Source: Humulus lupulus (Eukaryota > Streptophyta > Magnoliopsida > Rosales > Cannabaceae). From it: a DNA stretch of 64,000 bases. Both the position numbers and the translations under genes were made by a program. Shown here one piece after another: positions 36,892 to 46,269 of the stretch; within the stretch, counting starts at the first letter, position 1; each line of letters opens with the position of its first letter. Location of the stretch: contig NC_084802.1 of assembly GCF_963169125.1 (NCBI RefSeq), positions 118,424,903-118,488,902 on the forward strand. The letters are read 5' to 3'. Below the pieces are notes generated by a model. The model was not told the origin of the DNA. It saw only the letters and a program-made list of their open reading frames with translations, and searched no databases.

Positions 36892-37724
36892 TGTTGACGC
36901 AGTTTTTTGTCAACTTAGAAATGAAGAGCACTAAACACAAAATCAGAAAAATAAATAAGAAACATACGATTTTTATGCGGTTCAGCAGTTAAAATCTGCC
37001 TAGTGCACGAGTCGATATTATTCAACTATGAAATTCTCTCAAAGCTTTTAGAAAGCAATTCAGCAGAGTATTCTCAGTACCAATTCCAGTGTGTCTTCAA
37101 ATAAATTTCTCCAGTCTATTTATAAACTGGTTTCCCCTCACATTTCGAGAAGTTATGATTCAAATTTCAAAATAAATATAATTAAATGCGTATACATATA
37201 AATATATAATACACGTATAAATCCCCTGATATTCAGGATTTATTAACAGATTACAACAAATAGCCTAGATATAGGGATTTTCAAACAATAACCGTATTTA
37301 CACTAGACTATCGATCTCGAACATTTGACTTACATATCTTCGAGATCGGCAAACCATCATGATCGCTACCTGGGCTTCCCCCGATCTTAACAAGTAACTT
37401 TATCGAGGTCGTCCTCTCCGAGCTTGCAATGCCCAAGCTCAAACCTTCTTGACTGATGCTAATAAAAATAGAGCTAGAAATTTAGACAAATGTTGAACCC
37501 TTGTCATAGTAGCTTCGAGCTTGAGTTGTAACCTCGAAACACCTTCAAGACCATGTGGTTCCGAGCTCAACCATTCCGACGTCGTCATTTTAATATGGAG
37601 TAATACTGTCAAACTCAATTCTCATTAATGCTGACCTCATGGCAAGTTTGCTTATTTCGAGCTTACACTTTACGAGACTGACTTTCGAGATCAAAAAAAT
37701 TATTCTCAAAATTTGGGTGGAACA
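36892..37724 (-). repeat. Element C 5' LTR
   Basis: 833 bases. On the - strand it starts TGTTCCACCCAAATTTTGAG and ends GCGTCAACA. The TATA box TTTATAAATAG is at about 37113-37125 (- strand). Confidence 0.92.
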
Positions 37725-37852
37725 ATAATAATAACAATAACAATAATATATGCAGCATTTTGAAAATGACAAATAATTAGCATAATTAACTCCTCGTATT
37801 TCTTATTAGTCATTATTATTCCTCATGCTTTATCTTCTTTATTATTACTTCA

Positions 37853-38255
37853 TTATATATATGTGGCTAGAACCTTTTTTAATATCATAAAGATTGTTCA
37901 TTTAGACACAACGAAACCAATAGAGGAGATAATTCTTACTAGATCACTTTCGAAATTCAAAGAAAAATTCTTAAGTGGAGAGTTGTACAGTTTCATGGAA
38001 GAGATTAAGATACGCCTCAATAGATCACTTGAAGAAAGAAATACAATGAGAATGGAAATGATGGTTCAAGCATTTAGAGAATGGAGTGGAGAAAGCCCTA
38101 AAGTACGTGAAATTCGACACATTCATAATGAATTATTTCGAAAGTTCATTAATGCTTCTGAGCAGGAGTACTTGTATTGGACAACTCAAATATATGATGT
38201 TGAACGTGAAATTGTATATCATGAAATGTTGTTGGATGCTTTCAAGAACATTTAG
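37853..38255 (+). pseudogene. S4: small coiled-coil family member, start lost
   Basis: Unrecognised gene, close paralog of S5. Shared blocks are IEEIILTRSLSKFKEKFLSGELYSF, IRLNRSLEERNTMR, AFREWSGESPKVREIRHIHNEL and then SEQEYLYWTTQIYDVERE. A TATA box is at 37853-37862. Where S5 has its ATG, S4 has ACG (37911), so the first in-frame ATG is 37995, giving 86 codons to TAG 38253-38255. The frame itself is open from 37863. It may be a truncated but translated copy or a pseudogene. The tryptophan of the family pattern is at 38178-38180. Confidence 0.5.
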
Positions 38256-38650
38256 GGATTTTCTATTTTGTCAACAAAAATTAGAGTGTTTGCTCATCTA
38301 TATTGAATTAAGAATTTTATTATTGTTAATGGGAAGTTGATTTTTTTTTTATATAATTATTATTGTTAGCAATTTACATATCCATTTTTTTCTTGTAGCA
38401 ATATATGTCAAAAATGAACAAAGCTATTTATCCTACGATATATTTTGAAAATGACTAATTTTTTACTGAGATATATTTAAAAAATGATACATTTAAAAAA
38501 ATCGTTAATTTAAATTTAAGGAGTAAATATTTTTTTTTAAATATTATTAATTATTCCGGAGTAGTTGACTCCTTGTCTTGCTCATCACTCATTAATATTT
38601 TTGATGTATTCTCTTACTTATTAATTATTTGTGTAGAAAAACAATGTTGA
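38256..38650. other. Spacer between S4 and S5
   Basis: No gene. AATGGGAAGTTGATTTTTTT (about 38328) echoes the island repeat. The 3' half is alignable with the stretch before S4, which shows tandem duplication of gene plus promoter. Confidence 0.4.
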
Positions 38651-38658
38651 ATACAAAT

Positions 38659-38675
38659 TCTTTATATATATTTAT
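38659..38675 (+). promoter_or_regulatory. TATA box of S5
   Basis: CTTTATATATATTTATATAT lies about 75 bases before ATG 38737. Confidence 0.5.
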
Positions 38676-38736
38676 ATATGTGTGTGACTAGGAAACCCTA
38701 GATCATCACTAAGATTTTCCATTTAGATACCAAAAA

Positions 38737-39141
38737 ATGGACAACAAGATGATAGAGGAAATTATTCTTAGTAGATCACTTTCAAAATGCAAAGAAAAAT
38801 TATTAAGTGGAGAGTTGTACAGTTTCTTGGAACAAATTAAGTTGCGCCTCATGAGATCCTTCGAAGAAAGAAGTACAATGAGAATCACCTTCATCAATCA
38901 AGCATTTGGAGAATGGAGTGGAGAAAGCGCTAAAGTACGTAAGATTAGAGACATTCATAATGAATTAGCACAAAGGTTCGTCGATGCTTCTGAGAAGGAG
39001 GACTTGTACTGGAGGTGTCAGATGTATGATGTTGAATGTGAAACAGTATACCATGAAACTTTGTTGAACTCTTTCATTAATATGTGGGAATATTCATACT
39101 TTGTTTTAAAATATTATAATGATTTCTCAGTTATGAATTGA
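38737..39141 (+). CDS. S5: intact small coiled-coil protein, unrecognised family
   Basis: 134 codons from ATG 38737 (MDNKMIEEIILSRSLSKCKE) to TGA 39139-39141, single exon as read. Helical, charged blocks: KEKLLSGELYSFLEQIKLRLMR at about residues 20-40, AFGEWSGESAKVRKIRDIHN in the middle, and ASEKEDLYWRCQMYDVECE near residue 90. The last 20 residues (aromatic, YSYFVLKYYNDFSVMN) have no match in S4. No signal peptide or membrane segment is evident. Tandem paralog of S4, same strand, 826 bases apart at the ACG/ATG position. Function unknown. Confidence 0.5.
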   Translation: MDNKMIEEIILSRSLSKCKEKLLSGELYSFLEQIKLRLMRSFEERSTMRITFINQAFGEWSGESAKVRKIRDIHNELAQRFVDASEKEDLYWRCQMYDVECETVYHETLLNSFINMWEYSYFVLKYYNDFSVMN

Positions 39142-39787
39142 AAGTGAATTTTTATTGTTATTTTTTTATAATTAAAATTTTGTAAGTTCATTGTAAAATA
39201 ATAAAATTCGATATTATTTTACTAAAAAAAATAAAAATTTTCATACCAAAAACCATATTTAATTGTCCAATTAATATTTACTTTTTTATATTTAAATTAT
39301 TATGCATGATTTAAGTATAGCGGTGATATTAAAAGTTGCATTTATAATAATTTTTCTTTTTAAAAAACCAAAAAATCATGTCATTTATTATTATTTCAAT
39401 ACATATTGATCATAAAATCAAATCTTTCTACTCCCCATATTTATCTCACTTTCCCAAAAAAATATAAATGTATATTTTAAAAATAAAGTTTAAATTAATA
39501 ATAATTATAATTAAATGTCGAAATCTAGATCTTTTTTTTACAATAAGCGAAATCTAAGTTGAATATTTATTTTAATGGTACAATATTTACATGCATGAAG
39601 GTTAAAAGTTGAAAATAATAATTAATTATATAATAATAATTATTAATGTGGCCGAAATTATTTGTCTCTCCAACAACATTAATGGCTGAATATTTTTTTT
39701 CTAATTATATAATATTTAAATCAATGAAGTTGAAGAGTTGCAATTGTTAGTAAATTAATATTATTATTTTTAATTATCTAAGAACAC
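39142..39787. other. AT-rich spacer S5-S6
   Basis: Nothing recognised apart from homopolymer and AT runs. Confidence 0.4.
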
Positions 39788-39789
39788 AC

Positions 39790-39801
39790 TTTATATATTA
39801 T
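39790..39801 (+). promoter_or_regulatory. TATA box of S6
   Basis: TTTATATATTAT lies about 81 bases before ATG 39872. A pyrimidine-rich leader (CTTCTTC, CTTTGTCTTTC) follows, as is common in plant 5' leaders. Confidence 0.5.
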
Positions 39802-39871
39802 ACACATCTTCTTCAAACACAACCTACTTCTACTCTCATTTCACATATTTCTTTGTCTTTCAACATTCGTC

Positions 39872-40201
39872 ATGGATAACATGAGTCAAGATCTCATCTC
39901 TCTTGTTGAAGAAATTATAAAAAAATTAGAGTTCATTTTGTCAGTAGCTGAAATCTTGCCTTCATCCAAATTTACCAAGTTCGAAGATGAAACCAATTTT
40001 CCCTACAAGTTTGCCACAATATCTCAAAAAATGAGGAGGGGATTGAACAAGATGTATATTGAAAACTTGAATGAAGAAATTGAAGAGTGAAACAAAGAAC
40101 TTGTCAAAATGAAGAAGATTTATGAAAGCGTCAAGAAGAGGATTATGGATGATGAAGAAAGAGAATCTTCAAAGAAAAAGATGAAGGGAAATGAAGAGTA
40201 G
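39872..40201 (+). pseudogene. S6: small coiled-coil family member with one stop
   Basis: ATG 39872 opens MDNMSQDLISLVEEIIKKLE. After EIEE there is TGA at 40088-40090, in the place of the conserved TGG (Trp). The same frame then continues open as NKELVKMKKIYESVKKRIMDDEERES to TAG 40199-40201. The shared line with S7 is R-G/K-L-N/T ... ENLxxEIExW-xxEL-xK-M/V. One TGG-to-TGA change therefore separates this from an intact 109-codon gene, so the loss looks recent. Function unknown. Confidence 0.5.
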
Positions 40202-40770
40202 ATTTTAAGTTAGAGAATATTAATTATTTGTATTTTTTTTTTATTTGCTGCTTAATTTTTAATATGAACAAATATTTTAAGTGTCTCAATAAAAGGTTTA
40301 AAATTTATTATTTTTCTTATCATTATTTAACATCTTACAAAATTATATTTAATATAGTGAAATTCGAAAAAATAATGAAATTTAAAAAAAATGATTATTG
40401 CCATTTAATAATAAAAAATCCTTATTTTACCCAATAAATAATTAAGGAATATGATTTAATATTCAATTAATAAATGACCACTAAAAAATTACCTTATTGG
40501 TTTCCAAAAGTTGTCTTATTTTCATTCACCATTTCAAGAAAATAGGAACAATTTTCGAAAAATCCAGGTGGCTGAATAATACCCTATAGTTTAAAAAAAA
40601 TGGGAATAACCACCTCAAGTTGAATAGAAGCAATTATTTGTATCATAAATGAACATTAAATGAAAAGTGGAAACATGCATGTATTTGAAAAGTTGTAATT
40701 ACTCATTAAATATATTATTTTCATAAACAAACAATTAAAAATTCTTTTTTTATTACCCTACACAACATCT
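40202..40770. other. AT-rich spacer S6-S7
   Basis: No gene. The AT-rich open frame at 40228-40437 has no protein-like composition. Confidence 0.4.
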
Positions 40771-40777
40771 TATTAGG

Positions 40778-40790
40778 CTATATATATATT
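40778..40790 (+). promoter_or_regulatory. TATA box of S7
   Basis: GGCTATATATATATT lies about 83 bases before ATG 40863; a CT-rich leader (CTCTTCATCTCTTTCTC) follows. Confidence 0.5.
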
Positions 40791-40862
40791 CTAAAGTAGA
40801 TGAAATGGTTTTCATAAATATATATATATCTCTTCATCTCTTTCTCTAGAAAATTCCTTATT

Positions 40863-41240
40863 ATGGAAGACTTTATAACTTTCCAAGCACCTATTCTTTC
40901 AATGATTGGACTGTTGGAACGCCGATTATCCATCATCAAAACATTTGCCAAAGAAGAGACTTCTCAAAGAGAAAGCAAATCAGAGTCTGCAACTGTCCTT
41001 TTTTCCGAGAAGCAACAACAAAAAAGAAAAAATTTGACTTCTCTTATGGCTGAAAATTTGGAGTACGAAATTGAACTTTGGAGAGAAGAACTTCAGAAGG
41101 TGAGGATTGATGACGAAGACGTCTTCGATCAATTATTGGGTGGTAACGAAGAACTATTAAAAAAGAATATGAAAGTTCTCTTGGAAGATGAAAAAATCGA
41201 TACCAGTGGAATTGATTTGAACTCTGACAAGGATCACTAG
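40863..41240 (+). CDS. S7: intact small coiled-coil protein, unrecognised family
   Basis: 125 codons from ATG 40863 (MEDFITFQAPILSMIG) to TAG 41238-41240. Hydrophobic start helix (residues 1-25), a serine/glutamate-rich middle (RESKSESATVLFSEKQQQKRKN), then the family pattern NLEYEIELWREELQKVRIDDED and an acidic end (EDEKIDTSGIDLNSDKDH). The Trp is at 41079-41081. S6 is the nearest relative in this window by layout. It has its own TATA box and leader. There is no intron, signal peptide or known domain that I can see. Function unknown. Confidence 0.55.
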   Translation: MEDFITFQAPILSMIGLLERRLSIIKTFAKEETSQRESKSESATVLFSEKQQQKRKNLTSLMAENLEYEIELWREELQKVRIDDEDVFDQLLGGNEELLKKNMKVLLEDEKIDTSGIDLNSDKDH

Positions 41241-42067
41241 ATTATCAGTTTTATTATTTTATTTAAATTATCATCAAGTTTCTTCTTTCTTTTATTTTGT
41301 AAGTTTATGACTTTGTTATGACATTGTTCTTCAGTCCTAGTGATTGATTCTATGTTAATTTCTCTAATATTATTAAGAATTTCAAGTTTTTTTTATTTTG
41401 TCGAAATTTTTATTATTTTTCATGTATATTTTGCTAAAATTAACTTATATACATCATTCATGAGAAATGGTTATATTTTCCTTTTTTTTTTTAAAAACAA
41501 ATTATTGAAAATTTGTCCAAAATTTGTAACTAATAATAATAGCAAGTTCGAAATTTTGGATTCATTTATGGAAAAAAAATTAATGAAAGTAAACCCTATT
41601 TATTCTTCATACAAAAAATTCTCAAAATCGAAAAAATACAATAAATATATTTGGAAAAAATAAATAAATAATTACCTTTATTATTTTGGCTGAAATTTTT
41701 GAAAAATTATATCATTGAATATTAATAAACCCAAGATTCTAGAAAATTAGTTATATTGTTTCACTTTCAAAGGTGCATTTAATATTTAATAAGTGTGTAT
41801 TTCTACATAATAATAGTAATAAATGATGGATAGTAGAACAATTTCCTTTACAACAAAGTTATAATAATTTTATTCTAAATTAAAATTTAAACTTTGTATT
41901 GGAAGTTGAACTGATGTCTTCATTTTTAAACTAATAATTAAATACATTTATAAAAAGTTTTGTGGTATACAATTTTTATGAGAATTTTGAAATTTATTAA
42001 ATTGAATAAATAATTTTTTTTTATATTTCAAATTATTTTTTTCATCTAGTTAGGTTATGAAAACTCT
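41241..42067. other. AT-rich spacer S7-S8
   Basis: No gene is called. GGAAGTTGAACTGATGTCTT at about 41901 echoes the island repeat. The F/K/N-rich open frame at 41340-41663 is most likely chance. Confidence 0.4.
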
Positions 42068-42146
42068 TTTTATATGTAGGTAAAGAATTTACAAAGATAA
42101 CCTAAAAAATAGAGTCCACTAGAATATAGAGAAACATAATAAAAAA

Positions 42147-42739
42147 ATGGAGTACATCAACGATATGGAGAAAGAGAATGAAAACGAGGGTATCAATACT
42201 ATCGATAAAGAGAATCAAAACAAAGATATGGTCAACGATATGGAGAAAGAGAAGCAAAAAATGACTGATATTATTATTTTTGAGGAAGCAAGCAAAGAAT
42301 GGACGACAACAATGATGTACATAAAGATAAGCTAATATTGAAGACATTGATCATATAGCGAAAGGGTAGCGAAAATGGGCAGATGATACGGATGATGAAA
42401 ATGAAAAAGGAAAAAAAATTGGTAGACGCGAAGGATATGGAATGAGAGGATGTGTTCCTCAATAAAGTTGTTGAATTAATGTCTGACAATACAACTCTTA
42501 ATCTTAAAGAGTTCACCACACCGGTAGAGATAAAAAAGAAGAAGGAGGAAATCAATCAACGTTTGTTTCTTCTCCGTACTAGAAAGCCTAAACTTTGGTC
42601 TCTCTTTTAATCTCGATGCATCTCAAGTCACCTATGGAGTCCTGAGGCACGCAAGATGCAACTTGCTCAACATATCATCATTTAGAAATTCATCTATGTT
42701 GTAGAGAAGGAAGAACACTTTTGGCTCCAAGAACTCTAG
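42147..42739 (+). pseudogene. S8: decayed member of the small coiled-coil family
   Basis: A TATA-like TTTTATATG at 42068-42076 lies 78 bases before ATG 42147. The start is E/K/N-rich with an internal repeat (NDMEKENENE ... NDMEKEKQKM). After TAA at 42333 the coding text shifts frame: VVELMSDNTTLNLKEFTTPVEI, KKKKEEINQRLFLLRTRKPKLW, then WSPEARKMQLAQHII and KFIYVVEKEEHFWLQEL with TAG at about 42737-42739. The last block carries the family Trp (42722-42724). Element D starts four bases later. Function unknown. Confidence 0.45.
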
Positions 42740-42742
42740 AAG

Positions 42743-43572
42743 TGTTGATGCCATTTTTCGTCAACTTAAATAGGAGAGCAATTAAACAAGAAAATATTGG
42801 AGGAAATAAAAAAGGATGAACGCAAGAGGTTTTTTACATGGTTCAGCAGTTAAATCTACCTAGTCCACGAGTCTATATTATTAGAACTTGGGAGTTTTCT
42901 GGAAACTCTTCACAGAATAGTTGCCCAGAGTTTTCTCTCCAGAATTCGTATATCGGTCCCCTAAAAATGGAACTTCCTTCTCTATTTATAGAGAAGGTTG
43001 CAGAATTCATTCCCACATATCTCGGGAAGATATTCTACGAATCAATTGAAATAATGCTATTTAATGCATTATTTCCTACATACACGGAAACGTCCCATAA
43101 AATGTGGGATCGGATAACAGATTAAACAATATCCCTTGAACAATGGGATTGCACAACAATAAATATGTTCACATATAACTGATTAACTTAAGTACGAGAA
43201 TCTTTGAGGCTAGTAGTCGATCACGAACTCGCCGAGACTTTCTGTTGATCACGAGCTTGTCGCGTAACTTCACCTATGCTCGCAACAAGCAGACATTAAC
43301 GATATCGTCACATTCGAACTCACCCACTTCGAGCTCGAACCAGTCCAGAAGGCAAGGGATGGATCAGGGATACATCTGAGTGTCACACCATGCTATTTGC
43401 GAGCTCAGAGCATTTTCGAGGTTACACACCCCTTTGCTCCTCTGAGGTCGCTGCTTACAGGAAAAACAATTTGCACATAATGGACATACAATGATAGTGC
43501 TTATTCCGAGCTTACACATAACGAGCCAAGATTTTGGGATCACAATCTCATGCTCGAAATCTGGGTGTAACA
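42743..43572 (-). repeat. Element D 3' LTR
   Basis: 830 bases. On the - strand it starts TGTTACACCCAG and ends GGCATCAACA. Nine-base inverted arms CCTTCTCTA/TAGAGAAGG around TTTA hold the TATA box at 42977-42998. Clearly related to the element C LTR. Confidence 0.88.
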
Positions 43573-43587
43573 TTTTTCCCCCTCAAA
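43573..43587 (-). other. Element D polypurine tract
   Basis: On the - strand CTTTTGAGGGGGAAAAA directly precedes the LTR. Confidence 0.75.
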
Positions 43588-43647
43588 AGTATCAGTTCGA
43601 ATCCTATGAGAAGGAAACTTTTGAACTGCCCTTCTTGGAAATTGTAC

Positions 43648-45963
43648 TATAACGCCCTGGTTTCCCCAAGACGGTTACAGTGAACTTTGAACTGTGAATT
43701 TAACTCGCTAACTGAGTTCTTTGGTTAAAAACGTGCTTCTAAGTGTTATTAATAGGTTAAGGTGGAAAACCAATGAAAAGGAAATGATACATTTTATTTA
43801 AAACATAAAACTGTTCATGGGACCATAAAAACATCTACAAGTTATTTACAATGCAAAACGGTCATTACTGTATAAAATTTACAACCCGCCAATCTAAGTG
43901 GAAAAAATAGGGTAAACCCCCTAGTTCCCCTGAGAACTCCTTGGCCGTGGTGGTCAAGCGGCCGCATATGTACATATCGCCTCCTAAGCTCTCCACTCAA
44001 GGTTGGGTGAGCTTTTCCTTCCCTTTACCTGCACCACATAGCACCCATGAGCCAAAGCCCGGCAAGAAAACTCAATACTACATGAATATAATATCAACAA
44101 TGATCATAATAATCATTCAGGACTTTTAGTCCAAAATAGAGAAGTGACAGTTGTAAAATTCACTAAGGTGGGTTATGTACCCTTTATAGATAAGTGATCA
44201 TTTCAGTAGCTTAAACGAGGTAGGTATCTGATGAATAGTCACCAACATAAACCTACCGTGTGAACATAGAGTCACAATTATGGGATTCCGCTCCCTTAGT
44301 CATGTGACAAATAGTCATCTAGGCCTTTTGCCCTGGCTCTGAGTAACTAGTCATATACTAGACAAGCACTAATAATTTTCATCGAACTTAGGGTCGGTCC
44401 AGCATTAGTACTCCATATGAGTCATTCAATGCCGATGTCGATTAGATCTAATCTTTTATCTGCTCTGCGTTCATGACGCTTATGCCGTTTCTGACTACTC
44501 AGTGCCATACACAGGTAAGCAAGATTTTCTAAGCATTTAATATGCATTTAATGTCCACATTTAACATTCAACATGCCTCTATAATAACCACGCATGTCAT
44601 AAACACAGGGTGCAGTTTTCTTACCTCAGGTTCGAGCGAGAAATAATAAAAAAACGACCCTTGAGAACGATCTGCCTTTTAGTCCCTTAGCGATCACCTA
44701 GTCATAACCAATTGGAATCCATTAATAAAGTAAATCAATAAGAGGTTCACAATCTAAAACCTCACTCCCGGGATCAATCCCGCACTCTCGGGACTCCCAA
44801 TCCACCCAAACAAAGTGAAGGAACCCATCCTGAGCCTTAAAAGTCATCCCAAGCCTTAAAATAGGATTGCTGGAAAATGCACCAGCGCTGGGGCGCTGCT
44901 AGGTGGCGCTAGGGCGCTGTCCCAGGTCAGAGAGACCCAGCTGTCTGCCTTGCCTAGTGCTGGGGCGCCATCTGCAGACCAGAATTTTTTTTCTGGTTTC
45001 CTTCCTTGCGACCTCCCCTGAAAACTAAGCTTCCAAACCAATCCCAAACATCACCCAAACATCAAATTCAACCCCTAAACTTCATACATATCATAACCTC
45101 ATCAAAACCCAATCAACCATACGCAAAAACTTCCATTGATTCCCAACCACACACCTCAAATTCCTTAACCGAAAAACCATAAGAAAAACAGAGCACAACT
45201 AAAATTCATGGATAAATTCTTACGTCAAATGGGATTTGAGTCCTCTTCAATGGATGAACCAAGTCTCTAAGCTCTAACCTTTGATTTCCTAGCTAGTTCA
45301 AATTAAGGTAAAAAATTGAAAGAAAGAAGGAGGAGAAATGGTGTTCGGGAGAGGTGTTGAACTTTCTCTATTTTGGGTAAACTTCTACAGCCTTCAATGG
45401 CTTATACCAATCCTAGGGGTGAAAAGACTAAAATGCCCCTAGGTCAAATAAAAGTTTCTAAAGGCTTCCAAGGGTAAAATCGTCCTTTCCCACCTATTTC
45501 GTTAATCATAATTAACACCCTCCAATTCCCGCTATTCTCGATATTCTCAAATACCAATAATTCATATCCCATTACCCCATTAATTCCCGACAACGCTCTA
45601 ATCATTAAATCACCCTGAGACTCACCCTGAGCCTCGAACCTAATCCCGTTATGACCAAACCATTAATTTTCACTCAAAGATCCTCTCATGCCGAATAGCT
45701 CGAAAAAAATCCACATTATAATGTGGCCTCAACAATAAATCACTGACATGCATATAAATATACAATTACACCCTCAACAGGCCAAATTACCAAAATACCC
45801 CTGTCATGAAAATGTGGACCCACATGCATGCATTTAACATCATATTATAATATAATTCACATAAACATGCATATATTAGTTTAATGGCATAATAAATCAA
45901 TTATGGCCCTCCCAGCCTACTAATCCAACCATTAAACCACATTAGGAATTTTGGGGCATTATA
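43648..45963 (-). repeat. Solo Tekay-type LTR inside element D
   Basis: 2316 bases. On the - strand it starts TATAATGCCCCAAAATTCC and ends GGGCGTTATA, so both termini have decayed from TG..CA to TA..TA. GTAC is repeated on both sides (43644-43647, 45964-45967); the fifth base differs. The first 70 bases match the LTR of Tek-1. A GC-rich island with repeated GGGGCGCTG words lies at 44880-44970. Confidence 0.82.
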
Positions 45964-46165
45964 GTACCATAAATTGTACTCGAGTGTGGACACGCGACAG
46001 CTAGGGGTTGATTAATTAGTGTACTCGAGTGCCTTGGTACCTATGCCCATGTCCATTCGCCTACCAACTTTATGGCGCCATCCTTTCATTTGTTCCTAAT
46101 CGCCGGATCGGATGTGAAATCTGACCAATGGCCTAGATTGGCCCGACCTCTGAAATTCCTCGGGG

Positions 46166-46177
46166 CTTATAAATATA
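46166..46177 (+). promoter_or_regulatory. Antisense TATA box, element D
   Basis: CTTATAAATATA lies about 100 bases before ATG 46270. Aligned with the TATA box at 28403 in element C. Confidence 0.6.
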
Positions 46178-46269
46178 TCCTTGTCATCTTCTTCCCCTTA
46201 CTTTCGCATTTAGAACTTTCAGAGAAAAGAGAAGAAAAAACTAGAACTCAAAATTTGTTCTGTTCTTGC

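Larger units (their letters stand above)
27297..37724 (-). mobile_element. Element C: Tat-clade retrotransposon on - strand, lacking gag
   Basis: It spans 10428 bases between two LTRs of about 834 bases, with ATAAT on both sides (27292-27296, 37725-37729). On the - strand: 5' LTR, primer site, protease, reverse transcriptase/RNase H, second RNase H, integrase, antisense gene (+ strand), polypurine tract, 3' LTR. There is no gag between primer site and protease. By eye the LTRs differ at about 45 of the first 470-500 positions, about twice the divergence of A or B, so C looks older. Confidence 0.93.

Noticed and set aside
40228..41663. Two AT-rich + strand frames (40228-40437 and 41340-41663) between S genes
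   Set aside because: Rich in F, K, N, I and Y as expected for AT-rich spacer, with no family pattern and no counterpart at the other spacers.
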